A stretch of 64,000 bases of DNA, taken from assembly GCF_013389595.1 (NCBI RefSeq), contig NZ_CP058306.1, positions 2,604,001 through 2,668,000 of the forward strand, given 5' to 3'. The position numbers were made by a program, and so were the translations under genes. Positions 27,491 through 35,177 of this stretch are shown here, piece after piece. The DNA comes from Flavobacterium sp. I3-2. Lineage in GTDB: Bacteria > Bacteroidota > Bacteroidia > Flavobacteriales > Flavobacteriaceae. The notes below the pieces were generated by a model. It did no database searches and had not been told where the DNA came from. It saw only the letters and a program-made list of their open reading frames with translations. Every line of letters starts with the position of its first letter. Position 1 is the stretch's first letter.

Positions 27491-28222
27491 TTATTTGCTT
27501 TCATTCCAATAATAGCTATCGGGGTAAATCCTTTGTCCGAATATTGCAGTACCTACTCTTATAATCGTTGCACCCTCCTCAATGGCTGTTTCCATATCGC
27601 CACTCATACCCATTGACAATTCCTGCATTTCTACGTTGGGAATATTTAAAGTAATAATTTACTGTTGAATATCTTTAAGCAATCGGAAACATTTACGGAC
27701 TTTTTCAGTTTCGGCACTAAACAGACCTATTGTCATTAAACCTTTTATTTTTAGTGTGTCCAACTGTGCTACTTGCTTTACTAATTCTATTGCATTATCG
27801 GGGCTTACACCAAATTTGCTTTTTTCTAAAGAAGTATTTACCTGTATCAATACTTCTATGGTTTTGTTTTCAAACTGTAACCGTTGGTGTAATTTTTCTG
27901 CCAAATCCAAACGGTCAAGCGACTGAATGCAGGACACGTTATATTTCAAAAGGTCTTTGATTTTGTTGGTCTGCAAATGCCCAATGAAATGATTGATGTG
28001 CGGAATTTCTTTTAACTCTTCGTACTTCTCTTTAAGTTCCTGTATCTTGTTTTCTGCTATTAGTGTATATCCTGCCTGTAATGCCATTTTGATACGTTCG
28101 ACAGGTACGGTTTTGGTTGCCAATAACAATTTTACTTCATTAGGATTTCTGTTGCTGTTGATGCAGGCATTATTTATCCGCTCACAAATGCTTTGAATAT
28201 TATTGATAATTTGTTCTTTCAT
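27491..28222 (-). pseudogene. Cassette C4: YggS-type PLP homeostasis protein with in-frame stop
   Basis: The YggS/PROSC family binds pyridoxal 5'-phosphate and buffers its supply. The frame reads NPNEVKLLLATKTVPVERI (PLP Lys in ATK), IGHLQTNKI, CIQSLDRLDLAEKL, VQVNTS-like IQVNTSLEKSKFGV, then meets TAA at 27659-27661 after LLKDIQQ. Beyond it the same frame continues through [16 protein letters not shown] and VGTAIFG, which bind the phosphate, to the true stop at 27491. One base change (AAA to TAA) therefore kills an otherwise 243-residue gene. The truncated product lacks the phosphate-binding end. A sequencing error cannot be excluded. Confidence 0.85.
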
Positions 28223-28243
28223 TCTTTTAGATTTATGAAAAGA

Positions 28244-28313
28244 GGTCGGGAATGGATTTGAACCACTGTAGAAGGTATTGCGTACCCTTCTCTAACCACT
28301 CGACCACCCGACC
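28244..28313 (-). tRNA. Cassette C4: degenerate tRNA-Cys(GCA)-like gene
   Basis: 70 bases fold as a tRNA: acceptor GGTCGGG / CCCGACC (7 bp), T arm AGTGG-TTCAAAT-CCATT, anticodon arm AGGGT-ACGCAAT-ACCTT with anticodon GCA, short variable region CTAC. The D arm GTCGAGTGGTTAGAGA pairs poorly, and position 33 is C, where U is almost universal. The overall sequence resembles tRNA-Cys. No CCA is encoded. It is probably a decaying tRNA copy or a tRNA-like RNA rather than the genome's working tRNA-Cys. Confidence 0.6.
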
Positions 28314-28352
28314 ATTTTTTAAAGGCGAACTGATTTAAGCCAGCCCATTTTG

Positions 28353-28799
28353 TTATTTCCACCAATAGTAATAATTGTGGTTTCCGTCATATTCAAAACC
28401 GCAACGTGGATATAATTTGTTGCCTATGTCGTTTGTCTTTTCGGTTTCAAGCATTAAACCGCAAGCGTCTGTTTCATCACACCATTGTTTTGCTCGGTCT
28501 ATCAATGCTACCGAAAGCCCTTTACCTCTGTAATCGGAGTGTACAAACAAATCACTCAATAGCCATTGTTTTGCTAATTTGATGTAATGATACAATTTGT
28601 ACAACTGTACAAAACCAACTGCTTTGCCGTCTGCATACACCACAAAAATGTTTGATTGGTCGTTGTCTAATCGTTCCTTGATGAACTGTTTACATTTTTC
28701 ATAATCGTTCGCTTGGCGGTAGAAAACCCGATAGAGGTTAAATAATTCCGCTGTTGTGTCTAAATCGTTTAGACCTATTTTTTTGATGTTGTACTCCAT
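28353..28799 (-). CDS. Cassette C4: GNAT family N-acetyltransferase
   Basis: 148 residues. The acetyl-CoA site is SDYRGKGLSVALIDRA (motif A, R-G-x-G-x-S) after the strand LSDLFVHSDY, and FQLYKLYHYI-type strands precede it. The C-terminal LYPRCGFEYDGNHNYYYWW completes the fold. Substrate unknown. It is divergent from a MocR regulator, whose operator (28843-28888) overlaps the shared promoter region, so control by MocR is likely. Confidence 0.85.
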   Translation of the reverse strand: MEYNIKKIGLNDLDTTAELFNLYRVFYRQANDYEKCKQFIKERLDNDQSNIFVVYADGKAVGFVQLYKLYHYIKLAKQWLLSDLFVHSDYRGKGLSVALIDRAKQWCDETDACGLMLETEKTNDIGNKLYPRCGFEYDGNHNYYYWWK

Positions 28800-28842
28800 T
28801 GTTTCTAATTATTTTTAAATGATATGACAAAATTAAATTTTA

Positions 28843-28888
28843 ATTGGACTATATTTGTAGTCCAATTTTTAAATAAAAGATAGTCCAG
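28843..28888 (+). promoter_or_regulatory. MocR operator overlapping the -7 promoter box
   Basis: ATTGGACTA (28843-28851) and TAGTCCAAT (28858-28866) form a perfect 9-bp palindrome. Its 6-base centre together with flanks gives TATATTTG (28850-28857), a flavobacterial TAnnTTTG -7 box. A third half site, TAGTCCAG, lies at 28881-28888 directly against the ATG at 28890. Paired inverted and direct half sites across a promoter are usual for MocR autoregulation; the binding itself is inferred. Confidence 0.65.
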
Positions 28889-28889
28889 A

Positions 28890-30332
28890 ATGTTGCCGTA
28901 TCAACATATCATCATTATAGAAAAAGAAAGTAAAGTTCCTGTTTACAGACAGATTGCTATTTCAATTATCAACGCTATCAGAAACGGCACTTTGAAAGCT
29001 GGAACACATTTATTGAGTAGTCGTGAGTTGGCTCGAATGTTACAAGTTCATAGAAAAACAGTTGTTTCGGCTTATGACGAATTACAATCACAAGAATGGA
29101 TAACAGTATATCCAAGAAAATATGTGATAGTAGCAGAAAATCTACCCGTACTAAAGCCAAAAAAATGGAATGAACCAACTGAAAAATTTTCTTATGAACA
29201 AGATTTTAAAATTCCTTTTCGGGTGGTTCGAGATGTTTTGAAAACTGATGATTCTGTTCCTGAAATTATTGTAGATGATGGGCATCCAGATGTTCGACTT
29301 TCTCCGATAAATGATTTGTTGAAAACATATCGTTCATTTACTTTCCGAAAATCTGCCATAAAAAAAGCCCATATCGGAACAACACAAGGAACATTGATGC
29401 TTAGGGAAGAGTTGACTAAACATTTGTCAGAAACAAGAGGATTAAATATTTCTGCTGATAATATTTTGATTACCCACGGTGCACAAATGAGTATTTATCT
29501 TTCGGCACGACTACTTTTAAATGAACACACAAACATTGTCGTAGCCAAGCCAAATTATCCTGTTGCAAACAAAACTTTTCAAGAAACGGGGGCGAAGCTT
29601 ATCGAAGTTAATATTGATGATAATGGAATTGATACTGATGAAATCGAGCAAATTTGTAAAAAGAAAAAAATTAATGCTGTTTATGTTGTTCCCCATCATC
29701 ATTATCCGACAACGGTTACTTTGAGCGTTGAACGAAGAATGAAATTACTTGAACTTTCAAAGAAGTTTTCGTTTGCCATTATCGAAGATGATTATGATTA
29801 CGATTATCATTATTCATCTTCGCCATATTTGCCTTTGGCAAGTGCAAATCACAATGGCAATGTGATTTATATTGGCTCTTTTTCTAAAATTTTAGACCCC
29901 GCTTTGCGAATGGGTTTTATGGTTGCTCCGAAAAATTTTATTGACCAATGTACCTCTTTCAGAAAAATTATTGACGTGGGCGGTGATGGATATATGCAAA
30001 ACGCATTAGCTACTTTGATAAAAGATGGCGAATTGAAAAGACATCTCAAAAAAGCTAAAAAATGTTACCACGAGCGTAGAGATTTTTTGGATAGTTTACT
30101 AAAAAATCAATTGTCAAAATATATAACCTATTCGTTGCCGTCTGGTGGAATGGCTGTTTGGATTACGTTTAACAAATCGTTTTCGGTAGATAAAATAGTG
30201 TCAAATCCGTTCTTTAAGATAGTTCGACTGGATTATGAATTGAATGCATTTCGTTTTGGATTTGCTTCAATGAATGAAGAAGAATTGCAATCTGCTGTCA
30301 ATGAGATAGAAAAGATAGTATTGAAAAGTTGA
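28890..30332 (+). CDS. Cassette C4: MocR-type GntR/aminotransferase regulator
   Basis: 480 residues. An N-terminal GntR winged helix (VPVYRQIAISIINAIRNGTLKAGTHLLSSRELARML ... VHRKTVVSAYDEL) is fused to a class I aminotransferase-like domain with PLP lysine 333 in GSFSKILDPALRMGF and the PNYP and HHHYP loops. MocR proteins (PdxR, GabR) sense PLP or PLP adducts. In this cassette it accompanies a GNAT enzyme and a YggS-type PLP-homeostasis gene, which suggests a PLP-related module, now damaged. Runs opposite to the array direction. Confidence 0.9.
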   Translation: MLPYQHIIIIEKESKVPVYRQIAISIINAIRNGTLKAGTHLLSSRELARMLQVHRKTVVSAYDELQSQEWITVYPRKYVIVAENLPVLKPKKWNEPTEKFSYEQDFKIPFRVVRDVLKTDDSVPEIIVDDGHPDVRLSPINDLLKTYRSFTFRKSAIKKAHIGTTQGTLMLREELTKHLSETRGLNISADNILITHGAQMSIYLSARLLLNEHTNIVVAKPNYPVANKTFQETGAKLIEVNIDDNGIDTDEIEQICKKKKINAVYVVPHHHYPTTVTLSVERRMKLLELSKKFSFAIIEDDYDYDYHYSSSPYLPLASANHNGNVIYIGSFSKILDPALRMGFMVAPKNFIDQCTSFRKIIDVGGDGYMQNALATLIKDGELKRHLKKAKKCYHERRDFLDSLLKNQLSKYITYSLPSGGMAVWITFNKSFSVDKIVSNPFFKIVRLDYELNAFRFGFASMNEEELQSAVNEIEKIVLKS

Positions 30333-30362
30333 CTTTTGATGCAGGACGGTTTTGGTAAAATT

Positions 30363-30528
30363 GCAGTTAACGGTTCCGAGCTTTTTGAAATAGCAGTAAA
30401 TCGAAGATGGAAATTTCGATTTAGGCGACACGTAGCAAAAGCCAATTTTATTGGCTTTTGCGTATTACGAAGCCGAAAGTTTCAATTAAACTTAACCCCG
30501 TCATTTTTCAAAACCTTGTTGTGTGACC
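30363..30528 (-). repeat. attC-like element E5
   Basis: Starts GCAGTTAACGG, which complements GTTATCTGC at the far end of C4 with one mismatch. Inner hairpin AAAGCCAATTTT / ATTGGCTTTTG. The outer stem is degraded (CTTTTTGAAA). Ends GTTGTGTGACC. Confidence 0.7.
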
Positions 30529-30619
30529 GCCCTTGTTTTAAGTCCGTCATATCAGTTAATTCAAAAAGACAAAGTCATTTTCATAACCTTACCTTTTATA
30601 TGCAATTTAAATTAGGTTT

Positions 30620-31396
30620 CTATTTGTTTAACTTTTTCAATTCTTCTAAAATAGCTTCGCCTACACCTTTTGCCGATTGTGGATTTTGTCCTGTAACCAC
30701 TCGTTGATCAACGGTTACGTGTGGTTGCCAAAGTCCTGATTTCTCAAATTTTGCACCACGTTCAATCAGTTTACTTTCCAATAAAAAAGGAACAATATTT
30801 TCAAGTTTTACCGCTGTTTCTTCTTCATTGGTAAAAGCATTAATTTTCTTTCCGTCCACCAAATATTTTCCGTTATTTAATTTTACATTGACTAATCCTG
30901 CAGGACCGTGGCAAACTGCTCCAACTACACCTCCATTTTCATAAATTTTGGCTGTAATTTTTGCTAATTCTGTATTGTCTGCAAAATCCCACATGGTTCC
31001 GTGTCCGCCTGCAAAGAAAATTACGGAATAATCTTCTGTTTTTACTTCGCTTGGTTTTAGCGAATTGTCTATTTTGGCTTTATATTCCTTGTTTTCCCAA
31101 AATGCTTTGTTGGTCGGGTCTTCCAAATTAAATCCGTCAACTGGTGGTGTTCCTCCATTCGGACTTACAAAATCAATTTCGTAACCTGCTTTATGCAAAA
31201 CTTCCCAAGGATGTGAAACTTCTCCCAAATAATAACCTGTCGGCTGTCCTGTATCGCCTTTTTTGTCGTGGCTCGTAACCGCAAATAAAATTTTCTTGTT
31301 CATATTTTCTGATTTTTTGTTTTGTACCTGTGAACAGTTTGATAGTGTAAAAACACATATTGCAGATAGAACTGCTGAAACGATTTTATTCTTCAT
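30620..31396 (-). CDS. Cassette C5: DJ-1/PfpI family lipoprotein
   Basis: 258 residues. Signal peptide ending FTLSNC predicts a lipoprotein (Cys-21), unusual for this family. The DJ-1/PfpI class I glutamine-amidotransferase fold follows: FAVTSHDKKGD, GEVSHPWEVLHKAGYEIDFVSPNGG, VIFFAGGHGTMWDF and GVVGAVCHGPAGLV, with the nucleophile Cys in AVCHG. Relatives (HchA, Hsp31) act as glyoxalases III, deglycases or chaperones. The upstream Crp-family gene probably regulates it. The lipid anchor would place it outside the cytoplasm. Confidence 0.82.
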   Translation of the reverse strand: MKNKIVSAVLSAICVFTLSNCSQVQNKKSENMNKKILFAVTSHDKKGDTGQPTGYYLGEVSHPWEVLHKAGYEIDFVSPNGGTPPVDGFNLEDPTNKAFWENKEYKAKIDNSLKPSEVKTEDYSVIFFAGGHGTMWDFADNTELAKITAKIYENGGVVGAVCHGPAGLVNVKLNNGKYLVDGKKINAFTNEEETAVKLENIVPFLLESKLIERGAKFEKSGLWQPHVTVDQRVVTGQNPQSAKGVGEAILEELKKLNK

Positions 31397-31489
31397 CTTT
31401 TTAATTTTTTGATTAACGGGACAAAGTTCTTAAGATTACAGCTGTCGACACAGGAAGTAAATCACAATTTTGGTGTGATGTATGTCACA

Positions 31490-32056
31490 CTACAAAGATG
31501 AAAGTCGGCTCAATGTTTCTCTTGAAACTCCGAGATAAGAGGCAATTAAAGTTTTGGGGACTCGTTGTAAAAGGCTAGGATATTGTACTAAAAATTGATC
31601 GTAACGCTCTTTTGCATTGCTGTTTAGTAAAGACAAAATCCTGCGTTGCAATGCGACATATCCTGCATTAGATTTTTTGCGGAAAAAATGTTCGATTTTA
31701 TGCAGTTCGGCACAAATCTTATCACGGTTTTCCAAGGATAAGCAAAGCACTTCGGTGCCTTCCAAACAGCTTACGTTGAGCGTTGCTTTTGTTTGGTTGA
31801 AATAGGCTTGGTAGTCTGTAATCCACCAATCTTCCATAGCAAACTGCATAATGTGTTCTTTTCCGTCAATATCGCTGTGATATGCTTTTACCAATCCTTT
31901 GACTACCCAAAAATCATTGGTTACATAATTGCTTTCCTGAACTAAAAATTGGTGTTTCTTGAATTGTTTTGTAGTAAAATGAGAAAGAACAAAATCAAAT
32001 TCGCTGTCCGTCAGCGAAACGATTTTTTCGATATGTTGTCTTAATTCTTTGTTCAT
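31490..32056 (-). CDS. Cassette C5: Crp/Fnr family transcriptional regulator
   Basis: 188 residues. Beta-roll domain (FKKHQFLVQESNYVTNDFWVVKGLVKAYHSD) and C-terminal winged helix (ERYDQFLVQYPSLLQRVPKTLIASYLGVSRETLSRLSSL). Its stop is close to the R'' side of the next cassette part, and it precedes the DJ-1 gene by 93 bp. Sequence clearly differs from the C2 regulator, so it is an independent acquisition. Confidence 0.85.
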   Translation of the reverse strand: MNKELRQHIEKIVSLTDSEFDFVLSHFTTKQFKKHQFLVQESNYVTNDFWVVKGLVKAYHSDIDGKEHIMQFAMEDWWITDYQAYFNQTKATLNVSCLEGTEVLCLSLENRDKICAELHKIEHFFRKKSNAGYVALQRRILSLLNSNAKERYDQFLVQYPSLLQRVPKTLIASYLGVSRETLSRLSSL

Positions 32057-32098
32057 TTTTCAAAATAACATTTTATTTGCGGACGGTTGTTGTAGGGT

Positions 32099-32300
32099 GT
32101 CACACAACACAAAAAGTATCGACGATAGTGACGGATTAGAAAGCTTAAACTTTCAATTTTGCACTAACCTAAACAACAGCCTTTTATTATTTTCTAAATT
32201 TATGAAAAAAAAGAAATATAAAAGGCTGTTGCGACAAAAAAAGGAGAAACTTTCATTTCTTCCTTATCCCGTCATTTCGCCAATACGATGCTATGTGTTG
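32099..32300 (-). repeat. attC-like element E6
   Basis: Starts GTCACACAAC, an exact 10-base complement of the far end of C5 (GTTGTGTGAC at 30518). Middle nearly identical to E13. The terminal core is GCTATGTG, so the G-T-T core is mutated and may be inactive. Confidence 0.7.
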
Positions 32301-32301
32301 T

Positions 32302-33120
32302 TTATTTTGATAAGTCTTTGAATATATCAGAAACTCCTTTTAGTATAATTTGAGATGTGGTTAGAGTATTTTCTTTATCCTCTTTACTATTGTTAAACCT
32401 ACCAAATATTTCTGAATCAAACATAGAAACAATTAATATTTCACTTGCTGGTATTATTATTCCAAGCTTTTCGTCAATTTCTTTTTTCTTATCATTCTCT
32501 AAGTAATATTTAATTACATCAGTATATTTTGTTGTAATATTGATTGTAAGTTTTTCTTTATCTTTATATCCACTAAAATTAGGAATTATTCTTATATATG
32601 ACACTGCTAAAGGTTCTGAAATTTTATTTACATACCCAATATAAACTTTACTACTTTTAATTGTTATCATTAAAAGTTTATCTTCATCTCTTAGCTCTGT
32701 TAATGAAAACCAAAATAATCTGTCTAGTTGAGACCCAAATTTTCTAATGATATAATCAAAAGCAAATTTTCTTCTAAATATTAAATTTAGAATTTGAGCT
32801 ATTGGAAATGAAATAAGTAGAATTAAGATAGAGTGCTTAAAACCGAATGTTAAATTTTGATTCTCAATAATTTGGTCTATATGTGTACTTTGATAAGTTC
32901 TACATTCTAATAATGGATTTTAGTATCCAAAAAAACTTTCAGATTTTAAAATATAAAAGTCGAAAAAAAACTAAAGAAAGATATTAATACAGTATAAAGT
33001 AATGAGTTGAAAATAAGTCTTTGCCTATCAACTCTTAAATAATAAAACTTAGTTAGATTGAATGTAAAAAAAATATATAGCCAGCAGTAGTGGTAATATA
33101 ATTAAATCTAGGCGTGGCAT
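32302..33120 (-). pseudogene. Cassette C6: membrane protein of unknown family, three defects
   Basis: The complete protein can be read only by joining frames. MPRLDLIILPLLLAIYF begins at 33120. A frameshift in a T run (about 33068) leads to FNLTKFYYLRVDRQRLIFNSLLYTVLISFF, another frameshift at about 32951 to LKSESFFGY, and an in-frame TAA at 32920-32922. The long remainder (TM segment HSILILLISFPIAQIL, then FWFSLTELRDEDKLLMITIKSSK to the stop at 32302) is intact. The pattern resembles uncharacterised DUF6338-type membrane proteins, a low-confidence guess. The intact 3' part from 32670 may not be translated. Confidence 0.6.
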
Positions 33121-33293
33121 TATTCTACATTAGCGAAATTTCTAGAATTAGCTTTTTTAAAATTAGATACTGATTTATCCAATTTTTCAATTAATTCTAA
33201 AGCTTCTTTATTATCATTAAATAAATCCTCACTTTTCATATAAAATGCACCAGAAGAAGTTACTCTAACTCTTTTAATTTTTGCCAATGCGAT
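33120..33293 (-). pseudogene. Cassette C6: small protein fused to a half attC-like element
   Basis: About 57 codons ending TAA at 33120-33122 (IKRVRVTSSGAFYMKSEDLF ... ANSRNFANVE), overlapping the next ATG as TAATG. Its N-terminus reads directly into GCCAATGCGATGTT, the right half of an attC-like element, and the upstream part of the frame is closed by TAA. The original start was therefore lost in a deletion that joined gene and element. Confidence 0.55.
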
Positions 33294-33306
33294 GTTAGCT
33301 GCTGGC
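33283..33306 (-). repeat. attC-like half element
   Basis: GCCAATGCGAT followed by GTTAGCTGCTGGC: the terminal stem arm and core of an element without its other half. The core still pairs with the far end of C7 (GCAACTAAT at 33764). Confidence 0.6.
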
Positions 33307-33342
33307 TTAAATTAAACTAGATTTTTAGTTCTTATATTTTTT

Positions 33343-33702
33343 TTAATTATAAATTCCCCAAAACATAATAATTATTTCTGTGAAAAATGCAAAAACAAAA
33401 AGTAATGATATTCCATCAAAAAGAAAGCTAATCAATCTTCCAAAAGCTATACCTGCCGTGAAAATTATGCTGACGATTGTTGCAATCTTCCAATATTGAG
33501 TTTTTATAACACCTAGTATTAAAAACAATCCAAAAGCAATATACAAACTCATAATTGCCCTCAAAATGTTAAGCAATTCCAAACCTTCTACTTTTATTCC
33601 AAATAATTCAGGAAATAGTTTATTTGGTGCTATTCCGTAAGCTAAACCAACTATTATAACTATTAAGGATGAAATAATCAGTTAAAAATTTTTAAATTTC
33701 AT
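33343..33702 (-). pseudogene. Cassette C7: DUF4345-type membrane protein, early stop
   Basis: Read from ATG at 33702 the frame meets TAA at codon 7 (33682-33684) and then continues without interruption to 33343, 119 residues in total. The body (VGLAYGIAPNKLFPELFGI, LRAIMSLYIAFGLFLILGVI, IATIVSIIFTAGIAFGRLISFLFDG) has the four membrane helices of the DUF4345 family. No function is established. One base substitution can explain the defect. Confidence 0.75.
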
Positions 33703-33763
33703 ATTTCTAATTTTCTTTGAAATTCGTTATCATTTTATGATTAAGGTTATGCTCTTTTTGCTT

Positions 33764-33959
33764 GCAACTAATGTGACGAAGCTTGGCGCATGTGCCGAAA
33801 AGATAAAGCCGAAACTTTACGATTAACCAAAACTAAGCAACGCCTTTTTGATTTTTAAATTTAATAATAAAAAAATGAAATAGGCGAGTGCGACATAGAA
33901 AGCCGAAACTTTCAATAATCACTTAACCCGCCATTGCGCCAAACCCTTGTTAGCGGTAG
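33764..33959 (-). repeat. attC-like element E7
   Basis: Starts GCAACTAATG and ends GTTAGCGGTAG. Outer stem GCTTGGCGCA / CATTGCGCCAAA. Middle shared with E1 and E12, including AAATTTAATAATAAAA and AGGCGAGTGCGAC. Confidence 0.75.
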
Positions 33960-33962
33960 TTT

Positions 33963-34307
33963 TTATTTGACAATTGGAAATTCTATAGGTGAAAGTAACC
34001 ACGAAATTCCGTCTTCCTTTTGTTTTACGTGCCAAATTACAATTCCATTAGCATCTTCATTATTTGTATAATCATTAAATATAAATGGTGGAACCCAAAT
34101 TAACTGAATTTCTCCATCTCCATACCAACCTGCATTACTAAATAATTCAGATGCAAATTTTAAATATTCGTCAGCGTTTGACAAAAAGTCTGCTGGCTTA
34201 AATGTAAAATTCAAGTTATCAATATATTCGTGAATAAAAAGCTTAAAGTTTCTTAATTCATTTGGTTCATACTTTATTACGTCTTCCTTTTTTATCGAAT
34301 ATGCCAT
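33963..34307 (-). CDS. Cassette C8: unrecognised acidic protein
   Basis: 114 residues. An N-terminal helix (YEPNELRNFKLFIHEYID) is followed by SELFSNAGWYGDGEIQLIWVPPFIF and NGIVIWHVKQKEDGISWLLSPIEF, a Trp-rich beta pattern reminiscent of immunity or SUKH-like proteins. I do not recognise the family. It overlaps no other gene and lies 15 bp after the larger C8 gene, probably co-transcribed. Confidence 0.6.
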   Translation of the reverse strand: MAYSIKKEDVIKYEPNELRNFKLFIHEYIDNLNFTFKPADFLSNADEYLKFASELFSNAGWYGDGEIQLIWVPPFIFNDYTNNEDANGIVIWHVKQKEDGISWLLSPIEFPIVK

Positions 34308-34322
34308 TTCATATATTTTTTA

Positions 34323-35069
34323 CTAAATCCAAACTCTCATTTTAGAATTACACCAACCTGTGACAATATCAAGTATATCATCTGCACCGTCTTGAATAAT
34401 ATTGTTATTTTGATTATCTCGTTTCAGTTGTTCTAATATTTGTTTAGCAATTTCTTGCTTTCCACCAGTATTTTTAAAGATTAATAAAATATTTCGTATT
34501 TCTGTCTTAAAACAATTTCCATTACTCTGTCTAATAAATTTTTCAAGAGTTATTTTTAGCTCCTCGTTTGTCATTAACCTATTAGATTTTCTGTTTATTG
34601 ATAATATTAAAAAATAGTAAAGATAAATGCTGCTTTCAGGTTCAATTAATCTTTTATCTTGTTTATTGAACCAGTCTTTGGACAAAATATAAAAATCTAT
34701 TTCATTAAATTTATTTTGAATTTCAAAATATTTATCGACTAGTTTTGCAAATTCATTTTTATCATCACCCCAATCTGATTCATTCTCAAATTCAGCCAGA
34801 AATTTTGACGTTCCTTCTTTGTTCCTTTTTTTAAAATCTCTTGATTTGATTTTTTTAAAGTCAAAAGCTCGTTTTAAATATCCTTTATCAGGTTCCTCTT
34901 TTATGCAGTTTTTTAAGCTATGATAAATAAATTCATTTGAACGAATAAACGTATCTGTAATCTTGTTATTAAAAATATAAGCCATAAAGTTTAATTCAAA
35001 CTCAGTAAAGCTTATTCCTTGGTAGTTTTCATTTATTTCTATATGATTTTTAAGTTCAAACATTGTCAT
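34323..35069 (-). CDS. Cassette C8: unrecognised protein
   Basis: Start at 35069 (or 35063); the upstream extension of the frame runs into the attC-like element and is not coding. 248 residues, mostly helical and highly charged (YLKRAFDFKKIKSRDFKKRNKEG, LMTNEELKITLEKFIRQSN), with no motif I can name. The C-terminal DILDIVTGWCNSKMRVW is hydrophobic. Companion of the 114-residue gene; toxin-immunity pairing is possible but unsupported. Confidence 0.55.
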   Translation of the reverse strand: MTMFELKNHIEINENYQGISFTEFELNFMAYIFNNKITDTFIRSNEFIYHSLKNCIKEEPDKGYLKRAFDFKKIKSRDFKKRNKEGTSKFLAEFENESDWGDDKNEFAKLVDKYFEIQNKFNEIDFYILSKDWFNKQDKRLIEPESSIYLYYFLILSINRKSNRLMTNEELKITLEKFIRQSNGNCFKTEIRNILLIFKNTGGKQEIAKQILEQLKRDNQNNNIIQDGADDILDIVTGWCNSKMRVWI

Positions 35070-35076
35070 TAAAATG

Positions 35077-35177
35077 GCATATAACGGTTTTGAGCTTGCC
35101 GAAGGTGAAGGAATCGAAGCACAAATGTTCAATTTAACACTTCAGCCCCACTTTTGGCAAACCCCTGTTATGTGTCG
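35077..35177 (-). repeat. attC-like element E8 (short form)
   Basis: About 100 bases: AACGGTTTTGAGCTTGCCGAAGG ... (within limits shown as AACGG and CTTGCCGAAG) with TTGCC / GGCAA stem, ending GTTATGTGTCG. Its left core (ATATAAC) does not match the far end of C8, an exception. Confidence 0.65.

Noticed and set aside
27380..27616. 78-codon plus-strand frame
   Set aside because: Covers element E4 and the antisense of the true 3' end of the yggS-type gene.
30336..30707. 123-codon plus-strand frame
   Set aside because: Runs through element E5 and the antisense of the DJ-1 gene; no start context.
32049..32321. Plus-strand frame similar to one at 40207-40410
   Set aside because: Located in elements E6 and E13, same repeat family; no ribosome site and no protein-like composition.
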